From Saccharopolyspora hordei (lineage in GTDB: Bacteria > Actinomycetota > Actinomycetes > Mycobacteriales > Pseudonocardiaceae), in contig NZ_JACCFJ010000001.1 in the NCBI RefSeq assembly GCF_013410345.1, forward strand, positions 1,116,001 through 1,180,000: 64,000 nt of DNA, in the 5' to 3' direction. The notes beneath the pieces were generated by a model. That model saw only the letters and a list, made by a program, of their open reading frames with translations, did no database searches and had not been told where the DNA came from. Below, in pieces: positions 16,084-26,996 of the stretch (position 1 is its first letter; every line of letters starts with the position of its first letter). Made by a program: the position numbers and the translations under genes.

Positions 16084-18599
16084 CGGTGGCACCAGAATCA
16101 GAAGCCCGCCCGGTGCCGGAGGGCTACGTCCGCCTGACCATCGACGGGATCGAGGTCGAGGCGCCCAAGGGCGAGCTGCTGATCCGCACCGCCGAGCGGA
16201 TGGGCATCACCATCCCGCGCTTCTGCGACCACCCGCTGCTGGACCCCGCGGGGGCCTGCCGGCAGTGCCTGGTCGAGGTGGAGATGGGCGGTCGGCCGAT
16301 GCCCAAGCCGCAGGCGTCCTGCACCATGACCGTCGCCGACGGCATGGTGGTCAAGACGCAGCGGACCTCGCCGGTGGCGGACAAGGCGCAGCAGGGCGTG
16401 ATGGAGCTGCTGCTCATCAACCACCCGCTGGACTGCCCGATCTGCGACAAGGGCGGCGAGTGCCCGCTGCAGAACCAGGCGCTCAAGCACGGCCGGGCCG
16501 AGTCCCGCTTCCACGAGAAGAAGCGGACCTTCGCCAAGCCGGTGCCGATCTCCTCGCAGGTGCTGCTGGACCGCGAGCGCTGCGTGCTGTGCCAGCGGTG
16601 CACCCGGTTCTCCAAGCAGATCGCCGGGGACCCGTTCATCGAGCTGCTGGAGCGCGGGGCGGTGCAGCAGATCGGCATCGGCGAGCAGCAGCCGTTCCAG
16701 TCCTACTTCTCCGGCAACACCATCCAGATCTGCCCGGTCGGTGCGCTGACCAGCGCGGCCTACCGGTTCCGCTCCCGGCCGTTCGACCTGGTGTCCACGC
16801 CGGGCCAGTGCGAGCACTGCGCGTCGGGCTGCGAGATCCGCACCGACTGGCGGCGCGGCAAGGTGATGCGCCGGCTCGCCGGGGACGACCCGGAGGTCAA
16901 CGAGGAGTGGATCTGCGACAAGGGCCGGTTCGCGTTCCGCTACGCCACCGCCGCCGACCGCATCACCCGCCCGCTGGTCCGCGAGGGCGGTGAGCTCCGC
17001 GAGGCGTCCTGGACCGAGGCGCTGCAGGTCGCGGCGAAGGGCCTCACCGAGGCCCGCGAGGCGCACGGGGTCGGCGTGCTGCCCGGCGGTCGGCTGACCG
17101 TCGAGGACGCCTACGCGTACGCGAAGTTCGCGCGGATCGCGCTGCGCACCAACGACATCGACTTCCGGGCGCGACCGCACTCCGCGGAGGAGCTGCGGTT
17201 CCTGGAGTCCACTGTGGTGGGCGTGACGCCGGGGACCGGGGTCACCTACCGGGACCTGGAGTCCGCGCCCGCGGTGCTGTGCGTGGCCTTCGAACCCGAG
17301 GAGGAGTCGCCGATCGTCTTCCTCCGGCTGCGCAAGGCGGCCCGCAAGGGCGGGACGAAGGTGTTCCACCTCGGCCCGTGGGCCTCGCCGGGCGTGGAGA
17401 AGACCACGGTCATCGTGCACAACGGCGGCCCGGTCAGCACCGGCGAGCTGGTGCCGTGCACGCCGGGCGGCGAGGCCGCCGCGCTGCGCGAGCTGCCGCC
17501 CGCGGTGGCCGAGGCGCTCCAGCAGCCGGGCGCGGTGCTGCTCGTCGGCGAGCGCGCCGCGCAGGTCCCCGGGTTGTACTCCGAGGTCCTGCGCACCGCG
17601 CAGCGGACCGGCGCCCGGGTCGCCTGGATCCCGCGCCGGGCGGGCGAGCGCGGCGCGGTCGAGGCGGGCGCGCTGCCGACGCTGCTGCCCGGTGGCCGCC
17701 CGGTCACCGACGCCGCGGCCCGGTCCGAGATCGAGCAGGCCTGGGGCGTGGGTCCCGGCGCGCTGCCCGCGACCGCCGGTCGCGACCTCACCGGCATCCT
17801 CACCGCGGCCGCGGCCGGGGAGCTGTCCGGCCTGGTCGTCGGCGGGGTGGACCCGAACGACCTGCCCGACCCGGCGCTGGCCGAGCAGGCGCTGCGCCGC
17901 GCGGACTTCGTGGTCAGCCTGGAGCTGCGGCCCACCGCGGTCACCGAGCACGCCGACGTGGTGCTGCCCATCGCGCCGAGCCCCGAGAAGTCCGGCAGCT
18001 TCCTGAACTGGGAAGGCCGCCGCCGCGAGTTCCGCACCACCATCGAGGGCACCGGGGCGGTGCCGGACTGCCGGGTCCTCGACACCCTCGCGGTGGAGAT
18101 GGACGCCGACCTGTTCACGCAGTCCCCGGCCGCGGCGTCCGCCGAGCTCGAGCGCATCGGCCCGAACGTCGGCGACCGGCTGCCCGGGCCGGACGAGCCG
18201 GTCTCCGCCGCGCCCACACCGGGACCGGGCCAGGCGGTGCTCGCGACCTGGCGGCAGCTGCTGGACAACGGCTCGCTGCAGGACGACGAACCGAACCTGG
18301 CGGGCACCGCGCGCCGCACCGTCGCCGTGCTGTCGCCGCGGACCGCGGAGCGCATCGAGCTCGGCCTCGGCCAGCGCATCGAGGTGCGCACCGCCAAGGG
18401 CGCGATCGTGCTGCCGGTGGAGCTCGCCGACATGCCCGACGACGTCGTCTGGGTGCCCACCGACTCCGGGACGTCGCGGGTGCACCGCGCGCTCGGCGCC
18501 GGGCACGGCGCGCTCGTCGACATCGCCGCCACCACGCCGATGTCCCCCGCGGCCACCAACGGCCACGGCACCACCCACCTCGACGGGGGGAGAGCATGA
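16080..18599 (+). CDS. nuoG: NADH-quinone oxidoreductase subunit G
   Basis: 839 residues. The N-terminus has a [2Fe-2S] domain (FCDHPLL...CRQCLVEV), then [15 protein letters not shown] and [11 protein letters not shown]...CPVGAL for further clusters. A molybdopterin-oxidoreductase-like C-terminal body follows, with no evidence of cofactor use. The motif CEHCASGC followed 27 residues later by Cys (WICDKGRF) matches CxxCxxxCx27C, the binding site of the extra cluster N7 found in some bacteria. The C-terminal part is more variable. An ATGA overlap joins it to nuoH. Confidence 0.96.
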   Translation: MTVAPESEARPVPEGYVRLTIDGIEVEAPKGELLIRTAERMGITIPRFCDHPLLDPAGACRQCLVEVEMGGRPMPKPQASCTMTVADGMVVKTQRTSPVADKAQQGVMELLLINHPLDCPICDKGGECPLQNQALKHGRAESRFHEKKRTFAKPVPISSQVLLDRERCVLCQRCTRFSKQIAGDPFIELLERGAVQQIGIGEQQPFQSYFSGNTIQICPVGALTSAAYRFRSRPFDLVSTPGQCEHCASGCEIRTDWRRGKVMRRLAGDDPEVNEEWICDKGRFAFRYATAADRITRPLVREGGELREASWTEALQVAAKGLTEAREAHGVGVLPGGRLTVEDAYAYAKFARIALRTNDIDFRARPHSAEELRFLESTVVGVTPGTGVTYRDLESAPAVLCVAFEPEEESPIVFLRLRKAARKGGTKVFHLGPWASPGVEKTTVIVHNGGPVSTGELVPCTPGGEAAALRELPPAVAEALQQPGAVLLVGERAAQVPGLYSEVLRTAQRTGARVAWIPRRAGERGAVEAGALPTLLPGGRPVTDAAARSEIEQAWGVGPGALPATAGRDLTGILTAAAAGELSGLVVGGVDPNDLPDPALAEQALRRADFVVSLELRPTAVTEHADVVLPIAPSPEKSGSFLNWEGRRREFRTTIEGTGAVPDCRVLDTLAVEMDADLFTQSPAAASAELERIGPNVGDRLPGPDEPVSAAPTPGPGQAVLATWRQLLDNGSLQDDEPNLAGTARRTVAVLSPRTAERIELGLGQRIEVRTAKGAIVLPVELADMPDDVVWVPTDSGTSRVHRALGAGHGALVDIAATTPMSPAATNGHGTTHLDGGRA

Positions 18600-19900
18600 C
18601 CACCACCGCGGAACTGCTCGCCGACGACCCGCTCTGGCTGATCCTGCTGAAGGTCGTCGCCATCTTCGTCTTCCTGGTCGTCATGACGCTGCTGTCCATC
18701 TGGGGCGAGCGCCGGGTGCTCGGGAAGATGCAGCACCGGCCCGGGCCGAACCGGGCGGGCCCGTTCGGCCTGCTGCAGTCGCTGGCCGACGGCCTGAAGC
18801 TGGCGTTCAAGGAGGACATCCGCCCGGTCCTGGCGGACAAGTGGGTCTACTTCCTGGCGCCGGTCGTCGCGGCGACGCCGGCGATGGTGTCGTTCTCGGT
18901 GATCCCGGTCGGGCCCGAGGTGACCATCTTCGGCGAGCGGACCGCGCTGCAGCTGGTGGACCTGCCGGTCGGCCTGCTGGTGGTGCTGGCCTGCGCCTCC
19001 GTCGGCGTGTACGGCATCGTGCTGGCCGGCTGGTCGTCCGGGTCGCCGTACCCGCTGCTCGGGTCGCTGCGCTCGGCGGCGCAGGTGATCTCCTACGAGA
19101 TCGCGATGGGCCTGTCGTTCGTCGCGGTGATCATGTACGCGGGGACGCTGTCCACCTCGGGCATCGTCGAGGCCCAGCAGCACGGCTGGTTCTTCCTGCT
19201 GCTGCCGTTCAGCTTCGCGGTCTACGTGATCTCGATGGTCGGTGAGACCAACCGCGCCCCGTTCGACCTCCCGGAGGCCGAGTCGGAGCTGGTCGGCGGC
19301 TTCCACACCGAGTACTCGTCGCTGAAGTTCGCGCTGTTCTTCCTCGCCGAGTACATCAACATGGTCACCGTCTCGGCGCTGGCGACCACGCTGTTCCTCG
19401 GCGGCTGGCGCGCGCCGTGGCCGCTGTCGCTGGTCGGCGACGGGGTGCTCAACACCGGGTGGTGGCCGGTGCTGTGGTTCCTCGGCAAGACGCTGGCCTT
19501 CCTGTTCTTCTTCGTCTGGCTGCGCGGCACCCTGCCCCGCCTGCGCTACGACCAGTTCATGAACCTGGGCTGGAAGGTGCTGGTCCCGTGCAGCCTGCTG
19601 TGGATCATCGCGGTGACGGTGATCCGCGCGCTGCGCAACGACGGCACGGTCACCACGCAGCAGTTCCTCATCGGCGGCGCCGTCGTGATCGCGGTGCTGC
19701 TGGTGGCCACGTTCCTGATCCCGGACCGCCGCCCGGAGAAGGACACCGACGACGTGCCGCTGGCGGGCAGCGGCTACCCGATCCCGCCGCTCGACCTCAA
19801 GGTTCCCGAGACGCCGCCGCGCCGCACCCCGGTGCGCACCGGTGCCGCGGGCGAGGTCGAGAGCGCGGAGGGCGAGGAGGCGCCTCATGGGAATGTTTGA
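18596..19900 (+). CDS. nuoH: NADH-quinone oxidoreductase subunit H
   Basis: 434 residues, about eight membrane helices; forms the quinone chamber with NuoB and NuoD. Conserved: [36 protein letters not shown] (near 38-73), [37 protein letters not shown] with its acidic cluster, and [21 protein letters not shown] hydrophilic C-terminal tail of about 60 residues is an actinobacterial-type extension. Its last 14 nt overlap nuoI. Confidence 0.97.
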   Translation: MTTTAELLADDPLWLILLKVVAIFVFLVVMTLLSIWGERRVLGKMQHRPGPNRAGPFGLLQSLADGLKLAFKEDIRPVLADKWVYFLAPVVAATPAMVSFSVIPVGPEVTIFGERTALQLVDLPVGLLVVLACASVGVYGIVLAGWSSGSPYPLLGSLRSAAQVISYEIAMGLSFVAVIMYAGTLSTSGIVEAQQHGWFFLLLPFSFAVYVISMVGETNRAPFDLPEAESELVGGFHTEYSSLKFALFFLAEYINMVTVSALATTLFLGGWRAPWPLSLVGDGVLNTGWWPVLWFLGKTLAFLFFFVWLRGTLPRLRYDQFMNLGWKVLVPCSLLWIIAVTVIRALRNDGTVTTQQFLIGGAVVIAVLLVATFLIPDRRPEKDTDDVPLAGSGYPIPPLDLKVPETPPRRTPVRTGAAGEVESAEGEEAPHGNV

Positions 19901-20453
19901 TCCGATCAAGGGCTTCGGCGTCACCTTCTCGACGATGTTCAAGAAGGTCGTCACCGAGGAGTACCCGGAGGTCAAGAAGGTCCCGGCGCCCCGGTACCAC
20001 GGGCGGCACCAGCTCAACCGGCACCCGGACGGGCTGGAGAAGTGCGTGGGCTGCGAGCTGTGCGCCTGGGCGTGCCCCGCTGACGCGATCTTCGTGGAGG
20101 GCGGGGACAACACCGAGGAGGAGCGCTACTCGCCCGGTGAGCGCTACGGCAAGAACTACCAGATCAACTACCTGCGCTGCATCGGCTGCGGGTTGTGCAT
20201 CGAGGCGTGCCCGACGCGGGCGCTGACGATGACCAACGAGTACGAGACCGCCGACGACAACCGCCAGGACCTCATCTACACCAAGGAGGACATGCTGGCG
20301 CCGCTGCTGCCCGGCATGGAGCAGCCGCCGCACCCGATGCGGCTGGGCGACGACGAGCAGGACTACTACGTGCGCGGTCCTGAGCTCGCCCGGCAGCGCG
20401 GGGTCCCGGCGGACGAGACGGTCGAGTCCGGGCACGAGGAGGCCAGGCGATGA
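19887..20453 (+). CDS. nuoI: NADH-quinone oxidoreductase subunit I
   Basis: 188 residues; carries [4Fe-4S] clusters N6a and N6b. Both ferredoxin motifs are complete: Cys53, 56, 59, 63 ([12 protein letters not shown]) and Cys98, 101, 104, 108 ([12 protein letters not shown]). ATG 19887 has GAGGAGG six bases upstream and lies inside the nuoH end. ATGA overlap with nuoJ. Confidence 0.97.
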   Translation: MGMFDPIKGFGVTFSTMFKKVVTEEYPEVKKVPAPRYHGRHQLNRHPDGLEKCVGCELCAWACPADAIFVEGGDNTEEERYSPGERYGKNYQINYLRCIGCGLCIEACPTRALTMTNEYETADDNRQDLIYTKEDMLAPLLPGMEQPPHPMRLGDDEQDYYVRGPELARQRGVPADETVESGHEEARR

Positions 20454-21385
20454 CCCTCGCAACCGCGCAGGTACTGGCACAGGGCGCCACCGTGGGCGCC
20501 GGTGAGACCGCGGTCTTCTGGATCCTCGGACCGCTGGCGCTGGTCGGCGCGCTGGGCATGGTGTTCGCGCGCAACGCGGTGCACTCCGCGCTGTGGCTGG
20601 TGCTGACGATGCTGTGCCTCGGCGTGCTCTACATGGCGCAGAGCGCGCAGTTCCTCGGCTTCACGCAGATCATCGTCTACACCGGCGCGATCATGATGCT
20701 GTTCCTGTTCGTGCTGATGATGGTCGGCCGCGACTCCTCCGACTCGGTCGTGGAGGTGCTGCGCGGGCAGCGGTTGTGGGCCGGCATCGGCGGCATCGGC
20801 CTGGCCGCGCTGCTGGTGTCCGGGCTGGCGCGGGCGCTCACCGACGTGCCCGTCGCCGCGCCGCTGAACCCGTGGACGCCGCAGGGCGGTGGTGCGGGCG
20901 GCCTCGGGCGGCTGATCTTCACCGACTACCTGTTCCCGTTCGAGCTGACCTCGGCGCTGCTCATCACCGCCGCGGTCGGCGCGATGGTGCTGGCCTACGG
21001 CGGCAAGGGCCGCGGCCCGCGGGTGAGCCAGCGCGAGCGCGCCAACGCCCGCTTCCGCAGCGGGCGCCCGTCGCCGCTGCCCGGCCCCGGCGTGTACGCC
21101 ACCGCGAACTCGGTGGCCGTGCCCGCGCTGCTGCCGGACGGGTCGGTCGCGCCGGAGTCGCTGTCCGAGCTGCTGGAGAGCCTGCCCGCCGAGCGGCTGG
21201 TGGAGGAGCGCCGGTTGGTCAAGGGCGAGACGCCTGCCCCCGACCCGCACGCGCTCACCGCCGGCCACCACGAGGCCTCGCCCGAGGTGCCCGAGCAGCC
21301 GGCGGACGAGCCGCGCGGCAACGGCACCGGGACGAAGAACGGTCACGGATCCGAGCACGCCACCACCGAGGAGGTCCGGCAGTGA
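20450..21385 (+). CDS. nuoJ: NADH-quinone oxidoreductase subunit J
   Basis: 311 residues. The first ~180 form the five-helix NuoJ fold, including [16 protein letters not shown], the helix with the pi-bulge linked to coupling. The remaining ~130 residues are hydrophilic, Pro/Ala/Glu-rich and end in [26 protein letters not shown] low complexity. This tail is much longer than in E. coli NuoJ (184 aa) and probably faces one membrane side. GTGA overlap with nuoK. Confidence 0.95.
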   Translation: MTLATAQVLAQGATVGAGETAVFWILGPLALVGALGMVFARNAVHSALWLVLTMLCLGVLYMAQSAQFLGFTQIIVYTGAIMMLFLFVLMMVGRDSSDSVVEVLRGQRLWAGIGGIGLAALLVSGLARALTDVPVAAPLNPWTPQGGGAGGLGRLIFTDYLFPFELTSALLITAAVGAMVLAYGGKGRGPRVSQRERANARFRSGRPSPLPGPGVYATANSVAVPALLPDGSVAPESLSELLESLPAERLVEERRLVKGETPAPDPHALTAGHHEASPEVPEQPADEPRGNGTGTKNGHGSEHATTEEVRQ

Positions 21386-21681
21386 CCCCCACGTACTACC
21401 TGCTGCTCTCGGCGCTGCTGTTCACCATCGGCGCGGTCGGCGTCCTGGTGCGGCGCAACGCGATCGTGGTGTTCATGTGCATCGAGCTGATGCTCAACGC
21501 GGTCAACCTGAGCCTGGTGACCTTCGCCCGCATCGAGGGGTCGACGCACGGGCAGGTCATGGCCTTCTTCGTGATGGTGGTCGCGGCGGCCGAGGTGGTG
21601 GTCGGCCTGGCCATCATCATGTCGATCTTCCGGACGCGTCGCTCGGCCTCGGTCGATGACGCCAACCTGCTGAAGTACTGA
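21382..21681 (+). CDS. nuoK: NADH-quinone oxidoreductase subunit K
   Basis: 99 residues with three membrane helices, an MrpC-like antiporter-related subunit. The conserved glutamates are in the second and third helices: [18 protein letters not shown] and [16 protein letters not shown] start overlapping the nuoJ stop. Length is exactly typical. Confidence 0.96.
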   Translation: MTPTYYLLLSALLFTIGAVGVLVRRNAIVVFMCIELMLNAVNLSLVTFARIEGSTHGQVMAFFVMVVAAAEVVVGLAIIMSIFRTRRSASVDDANLLKY

Positions 21682-21689
21682 GAGGGCGC

Positions 21690-23702
21690 GTGGTGACGGC
21701 AATGATGACTACCGGGGCCTTCCTCGCCGCCAGTCCTGAGGTGACGGCGGCTGCCGGCGGTGTCCAGCAGAACGCCTGGTTGCTGGTCGCGTTCCCCGCC
21801 CTGGGCGCGCTGGTCCTGCTCGTCGCCGGACGCCGGGCCAACGGCTGGGGGCACGTCCTCGGCTGCGCCACGGTGATCGCGTCCTTCGTGTACGGGGTGG
21901 TGCTGTTCGGCTCGATCTCCGGGCTGCCGGAGAGCGAGCAGCTGCGCGAGCTGCACCTGTTCTCGTGGATCCCGGTCAACGCCCTGCAGGTCGACTTCGG
22001 GCTCCGGATGGACCCGCTGTCGATGGTGTTCGTGCTGCTGATCACCGGGGTGGGCTCGCTGATCCACCTCTACTCGATCGGCTACATGGCGCACGACCAG
22101 CATGGCCGCACCGGGCGGGACAACACCGAGCGGCGCCGGTTCTTCGCCTACCTGAACCTGTTCGTCGCGGCGATGCTGGTGCTGGTGCTGGGCAACAGCT
22201 TCGTGACGCTGTACCTCGGCTGGGAGGGCGTCGGCCTCGCCTCCTACCTGCTGATCGGGTTCTGGCAGGGCCGCCCGTCGGCGGCCGCGGCGGCCACCAA
22301 GGCGTTCGTGATGAACCGGGTCGGCGACGTCGGCCTGGCGCTGGCGATCTTCCTGCTGTTCGCCAACCTCGGCACCACGCAGTACGCCGAGGTGTTCGCC
22401 CGCGCCGGCGAGCTCTCGCCGGGCGTGCTGCTGGCCATCACGCTGCTGCTGTTGCTGGGCGCCTGCGGCAAGTCCGGCCAGGTGCCGCTGCAGGCGTGGT
22501 TGCCGGACGCGATGGAGGGCCCGACGCCGGTCTCCGCGCTCATCCACGCCGCGACCATGGTCACCGCGGGCGTGTACCTGATCGCCCGCGCCAACCCGCT
22601 GTACTCGCTGTCCCCGGGCGGGCAGCTGGCGGTGACGATCGTCGGTGCGGTGACGCTGCTGGTCGGGTGCGTCATCGGCTGCGCCTACGACGACATCAAG
22701 AAGGTCCTGGCGTACTCCACGGTCAGCCAGATCGGCTACATGATGCTGGCCGTCGGGCTCGGCCCGGCCGGGTACGCGCTGGGCATCATGCACCTGCTCA
22801 CCCACGGCTTCTTCAAGGCCGGGCTGTTCCTCGGCGCCGGTTCGGTGATGCACGGCATGCACGACGAGGTCGACATGCGCAAGTTCGGCGGCCTCTACCG
22901 GTACATGCCGATCACCTTCGCCACCTTCGGCCTCGGCTACCTGGCGCTGATCGGCTTCCCGTTCCTGTCCGGCTACTACTCGAAGGACGCCATCATCGAG
23001 GCGGCGTTCGGCCAGGAGGGCTGGCGCGGCTGGGTGTTCGGCGGCGCGGCGCTGCTGGGCGCGGGCATCACCGCCTTCTACATGACGCGCCTGGTGCTCA
23101 TGACCTTCTTCGGCGAGAAGCGCTGGGAGAAGCTGAAGGCCGGCAACGGCCAGGACTTCCACCCGCACGAGTCGCCGACGATCATGACCGCGCCGATGGT
23201 CGTGCTGGCCGTCGGCTCCGTGGCCGCGGGCATGTTCTTCGCCGGCGGCGACCGGCTGGTCAGCTTCCTGGCGCCGTCGCTGGGCGAGCTCCAGGAGTCC
23301 GGGCACAGCGCGATCCCGCACGCGATGATCCCGGTGCTCACCGTGGTGGTCTCCGCGCTCGGCGTGCTGGTCGCCTGGCTGCTGGTCGGGCGCAAGCCGG
23401 TGCCGGTGGAGCGCCCGGTGCGGGTGTCGCCGATCGTGCGCGCGGCTCGCGCCGACCTCGGCGGCAACGCGCTGAACAACGCCATCGCGGTGCGCCCGGC
23501 GTTCGCCCTGGCGCGCGGACTGGTCACTGTGGACGACAAGGGCGTGGACGGCGCGGTCAACGGCATCGCAGGCGTCCTGGGCTTCAGCTCCGGGAAGCTG
23601 CGCCGCTGGCAGACCGGGTTCGTCCGCTCCTACGCCCTGTCCATGCTCTTCGGCGGCGTCGTGGTGGTCGCCGCCCTGATGGCCGTGGGGATCCCGACAT
23701 GA
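21690..23702 (+). CDS. nuoL: NADH-quinone oxidoreductase subunit L
   Basis: 670 residues, about 15-16 membrane helices; distal antiporter-like proton pump of complex I. Seen: [31 protein letters not shown], the conserved [18 protein letters not shown] with the key Glu, and [37 protein letters not shown] with Lys and His. A long C-terminal amphipathic helix region is present (about 550-620). GTG 21690, with a second GTG directly after it. Its stop overlaps the ATG of the linker ORF at 23699. Confidence 0.97.
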   Translation: MVTAMMTTGAFLAASPEVTAAAGGVQQNAWLLVAFPALGALVLLVAGRRANGWGHVLGCATVIASFVYGVVLFGSISGLPESEQLRELHLFSWIPVNALQVDFGLRMDPLSMVFVLLITGVGSLIHLYSIGYMAHDQHGRTGRDNTERRRFFAYLNLFVAAMLVLVLGNSFVTLYLGWEGVGLASYLLIGFWQGRPSAAAAATKAFVMNRVGDVGLALAIFLLFANLGTTQYAEVFARAGELSPGVLLAITLLLLLGACGKSGQVPLQAWLPDAMEGPTPVSALIHAATMVTAGVYLIARANPLYSLSPGGQLAVTIVGAVTLLVGCVIGCAYDDIKKVLAYSTVSQIGYMMLAVGLGPAGYALGIMHLLTHGFFKAGLFLGAGSVMHGMHDEVDMRKFGGLYRYMPITFATFGLGYLALIGFPFLSGYYSKDAIIEAAFGQEGWRGWVFGGAALLGAGITAFYMTRLVLMTFFGEKRWEKLKAGNGQDFHPHESPTIMTAPMVVLAVGSVAAGMFFAGGDRLVSFLAPSLGELQESGHSAIPHAMIPVLTVVVSALGVLVAWLLVGRKPVPVERPVRVSPIVRAARADLGGNALNNAIAVRPAFALARGLVTVDDKGVDGAVNGIAGVLGFSSGKLRRWQTGFVRSYALSMLFGGVVVVAALMAVGIPT

Positions 23703-23797
23703 CGACGCTCTCGCGCACCCAAGGGCAGTTCCGGGTGGAACTGCACGTCCACTGTGGATCCTGCTGGCGGAGCGAGCTCCGGGAGGAGATCCGATGA
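23699..23797 (+). CDS. 32-codon linker ORF between nuoL and nuoM
   Basis: Begins with an ATGA overlap on the nuoL stop and ends with an ATGA overlap on the nuoM start. The peptide starts [19 protein letters not shown] and contains HCGSCW, a CxxC pair, before ending ELREEIR; it has no membrane helix. GGGAGGAG inside it serves nuoM. It may be a pure translational bridge or a genuine small protein. Confidence 0.45.
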   Translation: MTTLSRTQGQFRVELHVHCGSCWRSELREEIR

Positions 23798-25371
23798 CCC
23801 TGCTCGTCGCAATGGTCCTGCTGCCGATCGTCGGGTCGGTGGTGGTGGCGCTGCTGCGCGGCAACGCGCCCGCGGCGAAGTGGACCGCGCTCGGGTTCTC
23901 CCTGGTGGAGATCGCGCTCGCGCTGGCCGCGTGGGCCGCCTACGACCCGGCCGGGCCGCGCTTGCAGCTCACCAGCTCGCTGGCCTGGATCCCGGCCTTC
24001 GACATCAGCTTCTCGTTCGGCGTGGACGGCATCGCGCTGGTGATGATCGCGGTGATCGCGCTGCTCACCCCGCTGGTGCTCGGCTACAGCTGGGGCGAGC
24101 GGCTGCCGGAGGGACGCACCCACGGCGGCTTCTTCTCGCTGCTGCTGCTGGAGCAGGCGCTGACGGTGGCGGTGTTCGCCGCGACCGACCTGTTCCTGTT
24201 CTACGTGCTGTTCGAGATCATGCTGGTCCCGATGTACTTCCTCATCGGCGGCTACGGCGGGGAGAAGCGCACCTACGCCGCGGTGAAGTTCTTCCTGTAC
24301 TCGTTCCTCGGCGGCCTGATCATGCTGGCCTCGGCGATCGGCGCCTACGTCTACAGCGCTGAGGCCACCGGCCGCGGCACCTTCGCCTGGGAGGAGCTGG
24401 TGCCGGTGCTGCGGGACGCGCCGACGAGCGTGCAGGTGTGGCTGTTCCTCGGCTTCTTCACCGCGTTCGCCATCAAGGCCCCGCTGGTGCCGTTCCACAC
24501 CTGGCTGCCGGACGCCGCGCAGCAGGCGCCGATCGGGGTCGCGGTCATCGTGGTCGGCGTGCTGGACAAGGTCGGCACGTTCGGCTTCCTGCGCTACAGC
24601 CTCCCGCTCACGCCGGAGGCCTCGCAGGTGCTCGCGCCGCTGGTGCTGGTGCTGGCGGTCATCGGCGTGCTCTACGGCTCGTTCCAGGCGTTCGGGCAGA
24701 CCGACTTCAAGCGGTTCATCGCCTACGTCTCGATCGCGCACTTCGGGTTCATCGCGCTGGGCATCTTCGCGTTCACCTCGCAGGCGCACGCCGGCTCGGT
24801 GTCCTACATGGTCAACCACAGCATCGCGACCGGCATGCTGATCCTGGTGATCGGCATGGTGATCACCCGCGGCGGCTCCACCCGCATCGCCGACTACGGC
24901 GGCATGGCGAAGGTGACGCCGCTGCTGGCCGGGACGCTGCTGATCGCCGGGCTGAGCACCCTGTCGCTGCCCGGCACCAACTCGTTCATCAGCGAGTTCC
25001 TGGTGCTCATCGGCTCGTTCGAGACCCGGCCGGTGTACACCGTGCTGGCCACCGTCGGCATGGTGCTGGCCGCCGTCTACGTGCTGTGGCTCTACCAGCG
25101 CACCATGCAGGGCCCGGTGCGCGGGGACGCGCTGCTGGGCGCCGCGGCCGGTCCGGGCGCGGTGACCGACCCGAACGGCGCGGGCGCGCACCGGCTGCGG
25201 ATCGCCGACCTCGGCGCCCGCGAGATCGCCGTGCTGACCCCGCTGATCGTGCTGGTGCTCGCGCTCGGCTTCTACCCGAAGCCGGTGCTGGACGTGATCA
25301 ACCCGTCGGTCGCGGCAACCATGAGCGAGGTCGGCGTCACCGACCCCGTGACCTCGCAGGGAGGTAACTGA
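23794..25371 (+). CDS. nuoM: NADH-quinone oxidoreductase subunit M
   Basis: 525 residues, about 14 membrane helices; second antiporter-like proton-pumping subunit. Conserved: FSFGVDGIALVMIAVIALLTPL, LFYVLFEIMLVPMYFLIGGYGG with the pump Glu, KAPLVPFHTWLPDAAQQAPIGVAVI with Lys and His, and AYVSIAHFGFIALGIFA. GGGAGGAG near 23781-23788 and the ATGA overlap set the start. Confidence 0.97.
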   Translation: MTLLVAMVLLPIVGSVVVALLRGNAPAAKWTALGFSLVEIALALAAWAAYDPAGPRLQLTSSLAWIPAFDISFSFGVDGIALVMIAVIALLTPLVLGYSWGERLPEGRTHGGFFSLLLLEQALTVAVFAATDLFLFYVLFEIMLVPMYFLIGGYGGEKRTYAAVKFFLYSFLGGLIMLASAIGAYVYSAEATGRGTFAWEELVPVLRDAPTSVQVWLFLGFFTAFAIKAPLVPFHTWLPDAAQQAPIGVAVIVVGVLDKVGTFGFLRYSLPLTPEASQVLAPLVLVLAVIGVLYGSFQAFGQTDFKRFIAYVSIAHFGFIALGIFAFTSQAHAGSVSYMVNHSIATGMLILVIGMVITRGGSTRIADYGGMAKVTPLLAGTLLIAGLSTLSLPGTNSFISEFLVLIGSFETRPVYTVLATVGMVLAAVYVLWLYQRTMQGPVRGDALLGAAAGPGAVTDPNGAGAHRLRIADLGAREIAVLTPLIVLVLALGFYPKPVLDVINPSVAATMSEVGVTDPVTSQGGN

Positions 25372-25373
25372 CA

Positions 25374-26948
25374 GTGGGTGTCATGACGAGCGGCGCACTG
25401 GCGCAGCTGCAGTCCGTGGAGATCCCGCCGATCGACTACGCGGCGATCGCACCGATCCTGATCGTCCTCGGCGCGGCCTGCCTGGCGATCCTGGTGGAGG
25501 CGTTCCTGCCGCGGCACCAGCGCTGGCCGGTGCAGGTGGGGCTGAGCCTGGTGACGATCGTGGCCGCCGGGGTGGCGCTGGCCGTCCACGCCCGCTCGGG
25601 CGGCACCGGGGTGACCACGCTCTCGGACACCCTGGCGGTCGACCCGCCGACGCTGTTCCTGTGGGGCACCCTGCTCGCGCTCGGGCTGGCCGCGATCCTG
25701 CTCATCGCCGACCGCTCGGTGGAGTCGGGCGGCGCGTTCGTCGCCGAGTCCCGGGCCGCCGAGGGGCCGGGCACCATGAGCCGCGCCGCGGCCGCGGTCT
25801 CCGGGATGCGCACCGAGGTCTTCCCGCTCGCCCTGTTCTCCCTCGGCGGGATGCTGGTGTTCACCGCGGCCAACGACCTGCTCACCATGTTCATCGCGCT
25901 GGAGGTGCTGAGCCTCCCGCTGTACCTGATGTGCGGGCTGGCCAAGCGGCGCCGGCTGCTGTCGCAGGAAGCGGCGGTGAAGTACTTCCTGCTCGGTGCC
26001 TTCGCCTCGGCGTTCTTCCTGTACGGCCTGGCGCTGCTCTACGGCTACGCGGGCTCGGTGAAGCTGCAGGCCATCGCCGACGCCACCGCCGGGTCGGACC
26101 GCTCGGACACCCTGCTGTTCGCCGGGCTCGGCCTGCTGCTGGTGGGCCTGCTGTTCAAGGCCTCGGTGGGCCCGTTCCACACCTGGACCCCGGACGTGTA
26201 CCAGGGCGCGCCGACCGCGGTGACCGGTTTCATGGCCGCCTGCACCAAGGTCGCCGCCTTCGGCGCGATCCTGCGCGTGCTGCAGGTCGGGTTCCAGGCG
26301 TCGAGCTGGGAGTGGAAGGGCGTGCTGTGGGCCATCGCCATCGCCTCGATGGTCATCGGCGTGGTGCTCGGCCTCACCCAGCAGGACATCAAGCGGATGA
26401 TCGCCTACTCCTCGGTGGCGCACGCCGGGTTCATGCTCATCGGCGCCATCGCGCTGACCGAGCGTGGCCTGTCCAGCACGCTGTTCTACCTGCTCGCCTA
26501 CGGGTTCACCACGATCGCGGTGTTCGGTGTGATCAGTCTCGTGCGCCGGTCGGACGGTGAGGCGACTCACCTCTCCGACTGGGCGGGGCTGGCCAAGCGG
26601 TCGCCGCTGGTCGCCGGGGTGTTCGCCTTCCTGCTGTTCGCCCTCGCCGGCATCCCGCTGACCAGCGGTTTCATCGGCAAGTTCGTGGTGTTCGAGGCGG
26701 CGCTGGCCGACGGGATGGCGCCGCTGGTCGTGGTGGCCCTGGTGGCCAGCGCGGTCGCCGCGTTCTTCTACCTCCGCGTCATCGTGGTGATGTACTTCAA
26801 CGACCCGGCCGAGGACGGCCCGACCGTGAGCGTGCCGGGTGCGTTCACGACAGCCGCGATCACTCTCGGTGTCGTCGTCACCCTGCTGCTGGGCGTCCTG
26901 CCGACTCTGGCGCTGGACTGGGCGAACGTCGGTGGCTTCGTGTCGTAG
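25374..26948 (+). CDS. nuoN: NADH-quinone oxidoreductase subunit N
   Basis: 524 residues, about 14 membrane helices; third antiporter-like subunit and last nuo gene. Seen: NDLLTMFIALEVLSLPLYLMCGL (pump Glu), KASVGPFHTWTPDVYQGAPTAVTGFMAACTKVAAFGA, and IKRMIAYSSVAHAGFMLIG. GTG 25374 with AGGGAGG nine bases upstream; ATG 25383 is an alternative. There is no terminator between it and the prenyl synthase 48 bp further on. Confidence 0.97.
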   Translation: MGVMTSGALAQLQSVEIPPIDYAAIAPILIVLGAACLAILVEAFLPRHQRWPVQVGLSLVTIVAAGVALAVHARSGGTGVTTLSDTLAVDPPTLFLWGTLLALGLAAILLIADRSVESGGAFVAESRAAEGPGTMSRAAAAVSGMRTEVFPLALFSLGGMLVFTAANDLLTMFIALEVLSLPLYLMCGLAKRRRLLSQEAAVKYFLLGAFASAFFLYGLALLYGYAGSVKLQAIADATAGSDRSDTLLFAGLGLLLVGLLFKASVGPFHTWTPDVYQGAPTAVTGFMAACTKVAAFGAILRVLQVGFQASSWEWKGVLWAIAIASMVIGVVLGLTQQDIKRMIAYSSVAHAGFMLIGAIALTERGLSSTLFYLLAYGFTTIAVFGVISLVRRSDGEATHLSDWAGLAKRSPLVAGVFAFLLFALAGIPLTSGFIGKFVVFEAALADGMAPLVVVALVASAVAAFFYLRVIVVMYFNDPAEDGPTVSVPGAFTTAAITLGVVVTLLLGVLPTLALDWANVGGFVS

Positions 26949-26996
26949 AGTGCACGCCGGTAGGGCGAACGTTGGGGGAGCGAAGGCGACGGTGAC

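Noticed and set aside
17246..20113. 955-codon minus-strand open frame opposite nuoG, nuoH and nuoI
   Set aside because: A GC-skew artefact of third-position G/C in strongly conserved complex I genes; its sequence is Arg/Gly/His-rich without a fold signature.
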